Source: Strigops habroptila (lineage: Eukaryota > Chordata > Aves > Psittaciformes > Psittacidae). From it: DNA of 64,000 nucleotides. The position numbers and the translations under genes were made by a program. The stretch is from assembly GCF_004027225.2 (NCBI RefSeq), contig NC_044297.2, forward strand, positions 719,569 through 783,568, given 5' to 3'. The notes below the pieces were generated by a model, which was not told the DNA's origin, did not search any database, and worked only from the letters and a program-made list of their open reading frames with translations. Below, piece after piece: positions 39,401-49,100 of the stretch. Numbering within the stretch: position 1 is the stretch's first letter; each line of letters opens with the position of its first letter.

Positions 39401-42400
39401 CACTGAACTCTGGGTTTGTGGAGTTTCTTCTTCATTTTCTAACTAAGAACATTGGGGCTGTTCAGCCTGGAGAAGAGAAGCTGCGTGGAGACCTCAGAGC
39501 AGCTTCCAGTGCCTGAAGGGGGCTACAAGGATGCTGGAGAGGGACTCTTCATCAGGGACTATAGGGATAGGACAAGGGGTGATGGGTTTAAACTAGAACA
39601 GGGGAGATTTAGGTTTGATATAAGGAAGAAATTCTTCCCTGTGAGGGTGCTGAGGCGCTGGCACAGGGTGCCCAGAGAAGCTGTGGCTGCCCCATCCCTG
39701 GCAGTGTTCAAGGCCAGGTTGGACACAGGGGCTTGGAGCAACCTGCTCTAGTGGAAGGCATCCCTGCCCATGGCACGGGATTGGAAATATATGAGTTTAA
39801 AGTCCCTTCCAACCCAAACCATCCTGTGATTCTATGATTCTAGTTTCATTTTAGTTTTGCTGCGTGCATAGTTTAAAAAGCCAGATGCTACACATTTGGT
39901 TTGCTTTTAGCAGTTGCTGTCCCTGGCCTTGAACATTGTTTCTTTGGAGGTTAGAGGAGGAAAGAGTAGTTTTGAGCAATGGAAGACAGACAGTAAGTCA
40001 GGCCACAAGTATTCAACCTAAGGAAGATCTCTCCTCTATTATCAAAATCAATCAGGTTTTTGAGGTACTGTAAAGGTGTCTGGAACCTAAAGCAGTTCAA
40101 GGTACGTCAGGTTTAGTGGAGCTTTGTGCCACACAAATCAGTTAGTGATGGCAGCCAGAGGGTGAATAATTGACAGAGCAATTCCAATTCCTAGATGGTC
40201 CAAATGTCTTGGAAGTCATCAGTGATATGACATCGTACAGAAGGAGGGTGTTTGCTTTTGCTGAGAGTTCTGTGGGCCCATGACAGTGATCCTCAGAGGC
40301 TGTGTTGGCTGCAGGAGGGTGATCGGGCACTGCGTCTGCTTTGTGTCACACCTGGAGTAAACTTGATGCGTTTCCTTTCCAGCGGTGGATTTCTTCAACC
40401 AAATCAACATGCTGTACGGGACCATCACAGAGTTCTGCACGGAGGCAAGCTGCCCAGTCATGTCTGCAGGACCAAGGTGAGATGCTTCCTGTGGTCTGTG
40501 GCTGCAGTTTCTATGCAGGGAAGTGAGTAGGTGCATGGGTCACTCGAGCATGTGCAGAAAGAGGCTAAAAAGAGGATGGGACATATCCAGATCCAGCATT
40601 GTGCTCTCCTGGGGTCATTTACCCATACATGAAGCCACGCTGTCTGTTGAGGAGGCTGTGTGTAGCCATCAGTCATCATCTGTCCAGGGGAAGCATGCAT
40701 GAGGATCTTTTTTATCCCTTGTTGATCAGGTCCCTGCGTTTAGAAGCTGAAAAGATTGGTTTTCGAAATGGTTTGTCTTGAAGAAAATGTGAGACCTGAC
40801 TTGACTGGAAGAGCCTGGTCTCGCTGTCAAAGACTCAAGTAACCTGTCAGTGCTCACAGAGCTGGTGCTCTGAGAGGCCATAGTGTGGTTTTTCTAAGCA
40901 CAAGTGATTCTAAAGCCAGGAAGGGGTTATAGAGACAGGTACACATGGCAGGAACCAGCCAGGTGTCTTTTGGGTCTTCCCTATGCTGCATCAAGGATGG
41001 TATCGTCTGCCTTGTTGAATCAGCCTGTCACATCCTGCCCTGCTTTTCTACCCACAAGTATCTAGATTGCAAGTTCCTGTTTCTATACTGGGGGATGTTT
41101 CCTGTAACAGTTTCCTGTTTAAATGGCTCTGTCTGTTTTTAGTTGTTGCTGGTCAAGAGGCAACAGACAAAGCATGGACGGGGGGAGGTTCCCTGCTTTT
41201 GAGGGATTTTGCAGAAGATCTCAGAGAAAGTGGGTTGTGCCACAGTCAACATCAGCCCTGGTTTGGAGGAGCCATGGGATCAATAACCATGTATGTTGAT
41301 TTGAGCTGGTGGCTTCCAAAAGCCTTTGGCTAACGTGCACCCCTGGGGAGGGTCTCTTGGAGAGTTCATCCACCTCATGTGAAGGGAGAAGGAGCACCAA
41401 ATTCCTGGAGGCTGTCTGAAAGCCATCAGTGAATTAATTTGAATGGTGGGCAACAGCCCTGATGCTTCCTCTTCGGCCAGTTTTTGTCTTGTTTTAAGGA
41501 AATGTTGATGGAGGAGGTTGCCACAAAGTAGACATTCACTTTTGAGGGTTAAACCCCAGAGGATGGCCACAATAGGGGTGTTAACTCCACTCTGTTGTGT
41601 TGTGCTTGAGAAACTCAAAGTGCTGCTCTTGTTGCTTCTGAGGAGTACAAGTATTGTTGTGTTGCTCCTTACTGGGATAAGGAGGAAGCTGCAGTGCCTA
41701 AAAACGCAGTTTTATTTCTCCTTGAGCAGAGAATTCATTTTCCTTCCCTCTCCCCACAGGTATGAGTACCACTGGGCAGATGGCACCAATATCAAGAAGC
41801 CCATCAAGTGCTCGGCCCCGAAGTACATCGATTACTTGATGACCTGGGTGCAGGACCAGCTGGATGATGAAACTCTCTTCCCCTCCAAGATAGGTAAGTG
41901 TGGCCTCACTGCTGCAATGTCTGGCTTTGGTTCTCCTGACCAAACTGAAGGACTCGTCTGTGCTCCTTGGAGACACTGAGGTGCTGGAGTGGGTCCAGAG
42001 AAGGGCAACGGAGCTGGTGTAGGGTCTGGAGCACAAGTGTGATGAGGAACAGCTGAGGGACCGGGGGGGGTTTAGTCTGGAGAAGAGAAGGCTCAGGGGG
42101 GACCTTCTCTCTACAACTGCCTGACAGGAGGATGGAGCCAGGAGGGGGCTGGTCTCTGCTCCCAAGTAACAAGTGATGGGACAAGAGGAAATGGTCTTGA
42201 GCTGTGCCAGGGGAGGTTTAGATGGAGATTAGGAACAATTTCCTCCCCAAAGGGTGCTCAGGCATTGGAACAGGCTGCCCAGGGCAGGGCTGGAGTCACT
42301 GTCCCTGCAAGTGTTCACACACCATGTAGCCGAGGCCCTCAGTGCCATGGGTTAGTGGTGGCCTTGGCAGTGCTGGGGAACGGTTGGACTTGATCTTAAA

Positions 42401-43283
42401 GCTCTTTTCCAACCTGGTTGATTCCATGATTCAGGGGTGCCTTTTCCCAAGAACTTCATGTCGGTGGCCAAGACGATCCTGAAGCGGCTGTTCCGTGTGT
42501 ATGCCCACATCTACCACCAGCACTTCGACTCCGTCATGCGGCTGCAGGAGGAGGCCCACCTCAACACCTCCTTCAAGCACTTTATCTTCTTTGTGCAGGT
42601 GAGTTGTGAAACAGTGAAACCTCTGGGATTTGTCATTCCCCATTTGCTTTTAAGGGGAGTTGGATTTCAACACCTCTTCGCTCTTCAAAGATCTGTGGTG
42701 TACACTGGACGAGCCACTTGGCTCCCACCCTCTGTGCCATGTGAACCATGCAGCTACAGCAATGTAGGTCTGTGGGTTTTATTTTTGGGGTATTTTTGCA
42801 GGAAGTGTGGTCAAGTTGGCTGCTAATGCTTGAATTTCTCTCTCAGGTTTTAGTTGTCAGCCTGCAGCAAAAGCAGCCAGGCTCAGAGGAGAACTTGGTG
42901 GATTTTTAGCTCCAAGAATCAACTTAGAAATGGTGGGGGCACCTTTTTTCTTGCCAGTATTTCAACAACCTGTTCCATATGACTGCATGTGTGACTTGTG
43001 CTGAGCAGCTTGGTGACAGCAGAAAATGTTCTGTTGCCCTGAAATGCCTGAATTTCTCTGCAGAGAAATGAGAGGCTGGTTTGATGGTTCTCCTGGGCAC
43101 TGGCACACACCGCCACAGCAACTTTCCAGCACACATACTGGGGTGTGTTTTCCAGCAGCGCTTTGAGTGATGCCTTTAGTTTTTGTGTTGCTTTTCCCCT
43201 GCCAGGAATTCAACTTGATTGACAGGCGGGAGCTGGCTCCTCTGCAGGAACTGATTGAGAAGCTGGGCTCCAAGGACAGATAG
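36447..43283 (+). CDS. MOB1A: MOB1A, MOB kinase activator 1A (span of 6 coding exons)
   Basis: Hippo-pathway adaptor that binds and activates LATS1/2 and NDR kinases after phosphorylation by MST1/2. Six coding exons total 651 nt and encode 216 aa, the standard MOB1 length. The sequence starts [17 protein letters not shown], containing the Thr12 MST site; Thr35 falls in EATLGSGN. Zn2+ ligands are visible as the Cys pair in [11 protein letters not shown] and the His pair in HIYHQHFD. It ends EKLGSKDR. It is almost identical to the mammalian protein as I recall it, with Arg replacing Gln in [12 protein letters not shown] call MOB1A rather than MOB1B from synteny with MTHFD2 and BOLA3. The gene is divergent from MTHFD2 and convergent with BOLA3. 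Confidence 0.96.
36461..38862 (+). other. MOB1A intron 1, G-rich
   Basis: 2.4 kb. From the donor to about 37.72 kb the + (coding) strand is a long run of GGGG-containing words, interrupted only by a CR1 copy (36,829-37,137). No exon recognised. Confidence 0.8.
36829..37137 (+). mobile_element. CR1 LINE fragment in MOB1A intron 1
   Basis: CTCTTCATCAGAGACTGTAG to TGTGATTTTATGATTTT, inserted in the G-rich tract. Confidence 0.9.
38863..39029 (+). CDS. MOB1A: MOB1A exon 2: phosphorylated N-terminal region
   Basis: 167 nt. Encodes [40 protein letters not shown] and [15 protein letters not shown]. Contains both MST1/2 target threonines. Acceptor TTGTCAG, donor AACA|GTAAGT. Confidence 0.96.
39447..39840 (+). 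mobile_element. CR1 LINE fragment in MOB1A intron 2
   Basis: GAACATTGGGGCTGTTCAGC to CTGTGATTCTATGATTC; 5'-truncated. Confidence 0.9.
40383..40476 (+). CDS. MOB1A: MOB1A exon 3: Zn-binding cysteines
   Basis: 94 nt. Encodes [20 protein letters not shown] and [10 protein letters not shown]. The two Cys are Zn ligands. Acceptor TTTCCAG, donor CAAG|GTGAGA. Confidence 0.96.
41760..41893 (+). CDS. MOB1A: MOB1A exon 4
   Basis: 134 nt. Encodes [20 protein letters not shown] and [20 protein letters not shown], ending PSKI. Acceptor CCCCACAG, donor ATAG|GTAAGT. Confidence 0.96.
41970..42434 (+). mobile_element. CR1 LINE fragment ending at MOB1A exon 5
   Basis: GAGGTGCTGGAGTGGGTCCA through AAATGGTCTTGAGCTGTGCC to GGTTGATTCCATGATTCAG. 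The last two bases are the AG of the MOB1A exon 5 acceptor. Confidence 0.9.
42435..42598 (+). CDS. MOB1A: MOB1A exon 5: Zn-binding histidines, CR1-derived acceptor
   Basis: 164 nt. Encodes [40 protein letters not shown] and [15 protein letters not shown]. The HIYHQH histidines are Zn ligands. The acceptor is ATTCCATGATTCAG, the tail of the CR1 copy that ends exactly here. Donor GCAG|GTGAGT. Confidence 0.95.
43206..43283 (+). CDS. MOB1A: MOB1A exon 6 with stop
   Basis: 78 nt, phase 0. Encodes [20 protein letters not shown] and GSKDR, then TAG (43,281-43,283). Acceptor CTGCCAG. Confidence 0.96.
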   Translation, partial: EFNLIDRRELAPLQELIEKLGSKDR

Positions 43284-43760
43284 ACTTTCCCAGGGAGGGC
43301 TCTTTTTGGCTGCTCCTTTCTGCTTTATACTCCAGTCACTTCCACGCTTCTGCTGTGCAGCCCCAGCCTCTGCAGCCCACTTGGTTCTCCAGGCAGTGTG
43401 TGCTCAAGCCCAGCAAGGACTGTGCTCTGGTTGAAGATGGGACCTGGACTCAAGAGCAGGTTTGGTTCCCCACAGGCATGGGGTGAAGCTCCAAGTGCTG
43501 CTCAGCTGCTTTCTCCTCCCAGAGGTAAAGTTTTCCTCTGTGCCTAAGCCCGGAGTGGCTCAGCTTATTTTTGGAAGTGCTTATTTTTGCAGAAGAGGTG
43601 TACTTTGGCCCAGAGCCTTCACCTCCCCTTTGGCAGCAGCATTGGGGGGGAGGAAGAGAAGTGCCTGGCCCTGGGCTGAAGGTGTTCACACAGTGGGGGG
43701 CTGAGGGAGGGACCCCACAGTGTGGCAAGGCAATAATAAAGTTTCTCCTTCCTGCTCTTC
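43284..43760 (+). other. MOB1A: MOB1A 3' UTR
   Basis: About 0.47 kb from the stop to just beyond AATAAA at 43,735-43,740. Much shorter than mammalian MOB1A 3' UTRs as I recall them. A longer isoform running into BOLA3 cannot be excluded. Confidence 0.55.
43735..43740 (+). terminator. MOB1A: MOB1A poly(A) signal AATAAA
   Basis: AATAAA followed by a pyrimidine-rich stretch with TTTCTCC and TTCTTT. It is the only canonical signal between the MOB1A and BOLA3 stop codons on this strand. Confidence 0.6.
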
Positions 43761-43917
43761 TTTCAGAGGAAGAGGGGGTGCCTCCTCTTCTTCCTTCTTT
43801 CCCTTGAACCCCCCAGCCCCCATGCACAGGTGCCTTGACTGAAAACACAGCCCATGGGGATGTTTGGAAGGAGGCAGGACAAAACAGCACAGGGAATGTC
43901 TGGAAGGAGGCAGCACC

Positions 43918-43923
43918 TTTATT
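43918..43923 (-). terminator. BOLA3: BOLA3 poly(A) signal, 2 nt after the stop codon
   Basis: TTTATT on + reads AATAAA on -. The stop TGA (43,928-43,926) is followed by GC and then AATAAA, implying a 3' UTR of only about 20-25 nt if used. Confidence 0.6.
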
Positions 43924-43925
43924 GC

Positions 43926-43991
43926 TCAGGGTTTGGGGGTGGAGGTGAAGATGCGCAGTCCGTGCATGCTCTTGATCTCCTCACTTAGTGC
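43926..43991 (-). CDS. BOLA3: BOLA3 exon 4 with stop
   Basis: 66 nt, phase 0. Encodes ALSEEIKSMHGLRIFTSTPK and P, then TGA. The His of MHGLRI is the conserved Fe-S ligand of BolA proteins. Acceptor CATTGCAG. Confidence 0.95.
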   Translation of the reverse strand, partial: ALSEEIKSMHGLRIFTSTPKP

Positions 43992-45952
43992 CTGCAATGA
44001 CACAAGCACCACGCTGAGGGGGAGCAGCAGCTCTGAGTGTGGAGTGCTTGTGCACAGTGCAAGGGGAGAGTATTACACTACTATTAGAATGCTCTGTGTG
44101 TGCACACTGCCCAAGTACTCTCTGGTGTATGCGAGTACAAGCACTGCACGCCAGGTACACCACTGCTGCTCTTACTATGCTACACAGCAACCAGGTGCTC
44201 CACAGTCTGTTATAGGCACTGTGCACAGCCCTTTACTTAACACCAACACTTGTGTACACACACTTCAGAGCCCCACAACATGCTGTGAGCAGTGGGCCCA
44301 GGCGTAAGGGTTACACACAGTGTAGCACCCTCACTTAAGGGGGTTACACACAGTGCAGCACTATTATTTAAGGACTGTGGTGGTTATTGATGTCTAAAGA
44401 AAGGAAGAGCTGCAAAGTCCTACACACAGTATGTTATGTGTTGTGCACTCACAATGAGTAGTAACCTCACACCACAACACTAACAAGGACATGCTGTGCA
44501 CACGAGTGCCCCACCACCTATTTGTGAGGGGAAAAAAGGAAGGACTCTTATTTGTGTCACTGTTTGTGACACTCACACAGCACTTTTGCACATTCGTGTG
44601 CCCAGGTGTATGCACACACACTGGTGCAGCTGTGAGGGAAGGGCTACACTGGGTGTTACTGGGGGGAGGTAAATAAAGGGGCTCCACTCTGGACACTCAG
44701 TGCCTCCAGGCATGGCCCCTCAGCCTCACACTGTCCGTGCTCTACCTGTAACACCTGGAGTTGGGCACTTAAGTGTGCTCCAGTGCACAGCCACACGTGC
44801 TCTGCACACAGCTACACTGGGAAGGAAGGGGAAAAAGGGCTACACTTACTGGGGGGGGAAAAGGAAGGGTGATGCTGTACGACACCATCAGGCACAGCAT
44901 GTCACAGGCAGCACTGTGTATGTGTGTGCACAGTGCTTTAGTGCAGCACTGACTGCGTGCACACACATACACACAGTGCCCTGCTACAGGCAGAGCATCT
45001 TCTGCAAGTGCTGCACACACACTGGCAGAGACACGCTGGTTTTTACTGGGAGGGCACACAGCAGTTGTGCTGTGCACATGTAATCAGTGGTGCTGAACCA
45101 AAGCACTGTTGTGCCTGACTACAGGCAGCGCATTAGCAGTAAGGTAAGTGCCCCACACACACTAAATGCCCAGCTGCAGTGCAGTGCACACTCACTATTG
45201 CACACTCACACCCCCAAATGCTCCTCACCTCGTTCACCATCTGGTGCTGCTGCACTGTTCGCTTCTCTCTGAACTCCTCCGACTCAATGTGAATCTCATA
45301 CATGGCACCGCAGCCTCCTGCAACCACAGAACAGCAGCAAATGAGGGTCCTTTGTGCCCTCCCTCCATGTCCCTGCTCCTTTTGAGGCGTCCCCCACAAG
45401 CACGCAGGTGGTTCGGAGGGGCTGGGGAGGGGAACGAAGCGCTTTGGCTGTACCTGAGATGTCCACGACGCGGATGGCGGCGGCGCGGGGGAACTTCTCC
45501 CGCAGGACACGGCTCACTCGCGCTTCCCCGTCCGTCTGCGAGGTGAAGCTGCGCCAGGAGCTGCCTCGCAGCAGGAGCTGGGGGGAGACATCCCTGAGAA
45601 ACACCTTTGGGGGGGACTGAGAGGGAAGAACACCGGAGGAAGGGGGGAACAGCGGGTGGGGGAAGAGGAAGGCCATGCGCATCAGAGGGAGACTACCTTC
45701 GGTATAAAGGGAAGGGGGAAAGAAGAGGATGGAGAGGAGGAAGGCGCTTTCACCGACGCCGTTATCGGGGACACGCACCGCGAGGAGGCACCGACCGGGA
45801 CCGGTAGAAGGGGAGGACAAAACGGGAGACGGACCCGAAACACTGGGAGTGGGCTCGGACAGACGGACAGGAATACACAGACACAAGACCCGCAGAGGAC
45901 ACAGGGAGACACTCACCGGACCCCGAACCCACAGCCCCGCCGCGGCGGCCAT
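43926..45952 (-). CDS. BOLA3: BOLA3, BolA family member 3 (span of 4 coding exons)
   Basis: Mitochondrial BolA protein that works with GLRX5 and NFU1 in delivering Fe-S clusters to lipoate synthase and respiratory complexes. Four exons total 315 nt and encode 104 aa (human is about 107). The N-terminus MAAAAGLWVRGP plus LLLRGSSWRSFTS is Arg/Ser-rich and acid-free, consistent with a mitochondrial leader. The BolA core is seen as EARVSRVLREKFPRAAAIRV, then DISGGCGAMYEI (conserved Cys), VQQHQMVNE and SMHGLRIFTS (conserved His). It ends TPKP. The gene is convergent with MOB1A; the 3' ends are under 200 bp apart. Confidence 0.96.
43992..45228. repeat. BOLA3 intron 3: CA-rich imperfect repeats
   Basis: The 1.24 kb intron is dominated by loosely repeated ACACAGTGCAGCACT / TGCACACAC words. 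One clear local tandem pair lies at 44,309-44,372 (GTTACACACAGTGYAGCAC, roughly 34-bp period). No exon recognised. Confidence 0.65.
45229..45317 (-). CDS. BOLA3: BOLA3 exon 3: conserved Cys
   Basis: 89 nt. Completes Gly, then GCGAMYEIHIESEEFREKRT and VQQHQMVNE. The Cys of GGCGAMY is a conserved BOLA3 residue. Acceptor GTTGCAG, donor GAG|GTGAGG. Confidence 0.96.
45454..45577 (-). CDS. BOLA3: BOLA3 exon 2
   Basis: 124 nt. Encodes LLLRGSSWRSFTSQTDGEAR and VSRVLREKFPRAAAIRVVDI. Acceptor CCCCCCAG, donor TCAG|GTACAG. Confidence 0.95.
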
Positions 45953-46150
45953 ACTGGGCCGGACGCAGGGTCACATCCCGGGCTCACCGGGCACCAGCCA
46001 ATCAGGCAGCAGGGGAGGGGTTGGGGACAGCGCTGCACCGCCGCGACCCCTATCGGCTCGGAGGACCTTGGCGGGGACGTCGCTGCTCTGGGCAGTTGTG
46101 TCCGGCCTCTCCGGTGCCCGCTCTCGGGCGCCCTGGAGCACTGTGGGAGC
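45700..46150. promoter_or_regulatory. BOLA3: CpG-rich promoter region of BOLA3
   Basis: Locally elevated CpG around exon 1, with GCCAATCAGG at about 45,997-46,006. No TATA box seen. Composition drops to AT-rich beyond about 46.2 kb. Confidence 0.6.
45917..45952 (-). CDS. BOLA3: BOLA3 exon 1: start codon
   Basis: 36 nt, MAAAAGLWVRGP, then donor CCG|GTGAGT. GCC-rich start context inside a CpG-rich segment. A CCAAT box (+ strand) lies at 45,998-46,002. Confidence 0.9.
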
Positions 46151-46159
46151 AGGGAGGTG

Positions 46160-49100
46160 CTGCGGGAACATCCCAGCATCCCAGGCTGTCCAGGGCACAG
46201 GGTAGTCCTGTTGTATTGGAATAGGGGAGAGCAAGGTGCATGTTCCGTGTCCCATAAGTAAGAGTCTCTGTGAGCAAGGGGCTCAGGCGGGTGATTTTTA
46301 GTATTGTCATGAACCATGAACCAAGTTCCTGTAGGAACACTGTTGTCTTCTGTTTGGTGCTCTTGTCAAAATCACACCCACCTTCCTTCTCTCTCTGAAC
46401 TTAGTTGTTACTCTTCCTCTTACCCACTGGTCAGACTTATACCTCTTCTCGAGTTCTGGGAGCCTGAAGGAATTCCTGCTCCATGGAATTCTAAACTCCA
46501 GTTCTACAAAACCACCACTTCACCATTGCCTCAGTGTTGCACGTGGTTATTCCCTGCCCAGCCGTGGTCAGTCAGTAAAGCATCTTGAGAAACAGAGTGA
46601 GGAATTAAGGCAGGAATGAATACACCCCTCAAACCCGCTCCAGATGGATTTCCAGCAGGAAACTAACCCTCACCCTCACCCCAACCAGACCTAACCCTAA
46701 CCCTGCAGAGCCACAAGAGCTGTTGCTGCTGGAAATCCATCTGGAGTGGGATTTGGGCCCCTGCCCTGCCTGCCCAGACTGGATCCTGTAAGGCAGGATC
46801 TTTAGAGATGAGCTTAGAAGTGTCCAGGACTCACCTTACACCTCTGCTGCAGCCTCCCTGCAGTCCTATGGCTGCACCGTGGTGTAGCGCCACATCTGGG
46901 CGTGCTGAAGTGAAATGCCAAAGGTCTTGGGTGTCTCGGATCAAACTCCTCTGCCATTCTGCACTCACACTGCGTCTTACATCCCAAGCTGTGCTGCTGA
47001 GCCTGCCTGAGCTCCTGTACTTGGGTTCTAGAAGTGATGCTTCCCTCGTTTCTCTCCCCCAAGAACGGGCCCTGCCCCACAGACACCAGCAAAGTCACCC
47101 CAGGCCCATTTTCCTCCTGCCTGACTCTAACTCAATCTCCAGTTACTGCTTTGTCATTGGCTACTGGATTACTTTAAATGGGTCTTTCTGGTTTCAGCTG
47201 ATGTGGATTGATGTGGAAGGCAGTAGCAAGCCAAGTAGAAAATGTTCAGTTCATAGTCTGTGCCTATCATTTGCCCATTCTAATGAGAACACAAAGGAGT
47301 GAACTTCCCATACAGTCAGATTTGATGCCACAGATGCCAAAGACCACGGTGTGTGGGGTGACTCTTGGCACCCACAGATGCTTCTCACCACTTGCCCTCC
47401 CTGTGTGTCACTGCTGAGAAGACACTTTGAGATGCTGTTTCTGCTCCCCCTTTGCTCCAAGGGTACCGAGGGCCTGGCTGGGAAGGCAGCCCTGGAGATG
47501 TCAGTGGAGGTATCAGAGCTGCTCAGTTCCAGCTGCAGGGTTGCAGGGTGCCCAGCAGGTCCCCATCACCCTGATGGCCTAACCTGGAACCTCCCCAGCC
47601 ACACACCCATCCCCATTGGCCCCAGCTCTGTATTTAAGCTCAGTTCAGGGGCTGCTTTTCCCTTTTTTGGGAGCTGTGTTATATGTCTTTTATTTTCCCA
47701 TTAGTTTTTCTATTTTATTGCTGTATTTATTTTCTGTCTTTATCGTGATGGTGTTATTGGGCTGCCTTTGACTCCTGTTTAAGTACTGTGGTGTTGTGTG
47801 TACGAGGAGAATCTCTGCTGTCCTTAGGTTTAGGTTTGTTTGCCTTCTGGTTTCATTGTCTTTTGCCTGCATTGCCTGAGCTGGTACCAGTATGTGACTT
47901 GTTGGGGTTTTTGCTTCTGTTGACTGATAAAAGAAGGCTGGAGCATGTTCTTTTCAAAGCATGCTTCTTAACTTGTGCCCTGTTGAGCACACCTAGAAAT
48001 GCTCAGTCTGCTCACAGCACAATGGTAGAGCTTCTTGTTATCTGATCTCTGGCAAGCTGCTTGTTGTCTTTTTAAGCCTAGTTCAGATGAAAGGGGCTCT
48101 TCTGGTGACCTATACCTACGGAGGGGGACCATAGGGGATCTCTGGAGATTATGGACACTCTTTCCAGTTCAAGTCAGAGCCCTGGTGCTTTTGTTCTTGC
48201 TCTGGATGTGGAGATGTAAGGAAGGTCTGGAGCACTCACTGTCATTCCTGAGATTCCTTTCCTCTATCTTTAATCTATATGAGGAGGGAAAAAGCTTGCA
48301 GTGATAATGGTGGGATGACTATTACCAGGTCTGCTATGGGGTCTGCATTCTGGGGAGGCAGGAACAGGAAAGGCAAAACTGTCATTCCAGGTACAAAGGC
48401 CACCTAGTTTAACCTGGGCCATACAGACTGTTCTTTCATCCCCTGGCTCCTGCCATGGAATTCTAGGCAGCAAAGCATTAGTGGATGTCCATGTTGGTGA
48501 CACTGTTCTGGAGCTCACCATATGTAGGTGATGCCCAGCACAAGGTGGTCTGTCCTTTACAGATAGCACCAGGCTACTCTGCGGCCTCTGCACTTTCCCA
48601 CTTCATCTGGAAACTACAATTCACTTTATTGATTTATTTCTCAGCTTTCTTGTAAGAGGTTCCTGCTCTCCTGTTTCCCCTCAGGCTTTGCTATTATGTG
48701 GAATTTGATTTCCTCCTTACCTGCTGCTGGGATTAACCCTTGCCTCACTGCTTGGAGTTTGGAAAGCCCATCTCGGTCACAGCCAGAACAAATCAAATCC
48801 TGAATGGTTTCTGTTAGTCCAGCTTGCTGCATTTCATTTTGTCCCTCAGGCACCTACAGCAGCTTAAGAGGAAGGGAAACAAAATCATCTTTTTCACTCT
48901 TATAACAAGAAGAAAACCTGTAAAATGTGGATTTTGGAGTCCAACCTTTGAATAAGTTTCACATAGTGTGAGCTGAGACATCCGCAGCTCCTCATCTGCA
49001 GCCTGGCACTCAGAGCATCAGGAACTCACCTGAACCTGCAATCAGGAGGAAAGGAAACAGTCCAATTCAAATTATAGAGAGAACTCTGTTCTCTATTTTA

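Noticed and set aside
45296-45952. 218-codon open frame on the - strand starting at the BOLA3 ATG
   Set aside because: Reads through BOLA3 intron 1. The first 12 codons and the later BolA segment are real, but the middle is intronic, as the splice sites and family alignment show.
46660-46705. Chromosome end or telomere
   Set aside because: Only about two CCCTAA units and related degenerate repeats, followed by 17 kb of ordinary sequence. Interstitial at most.
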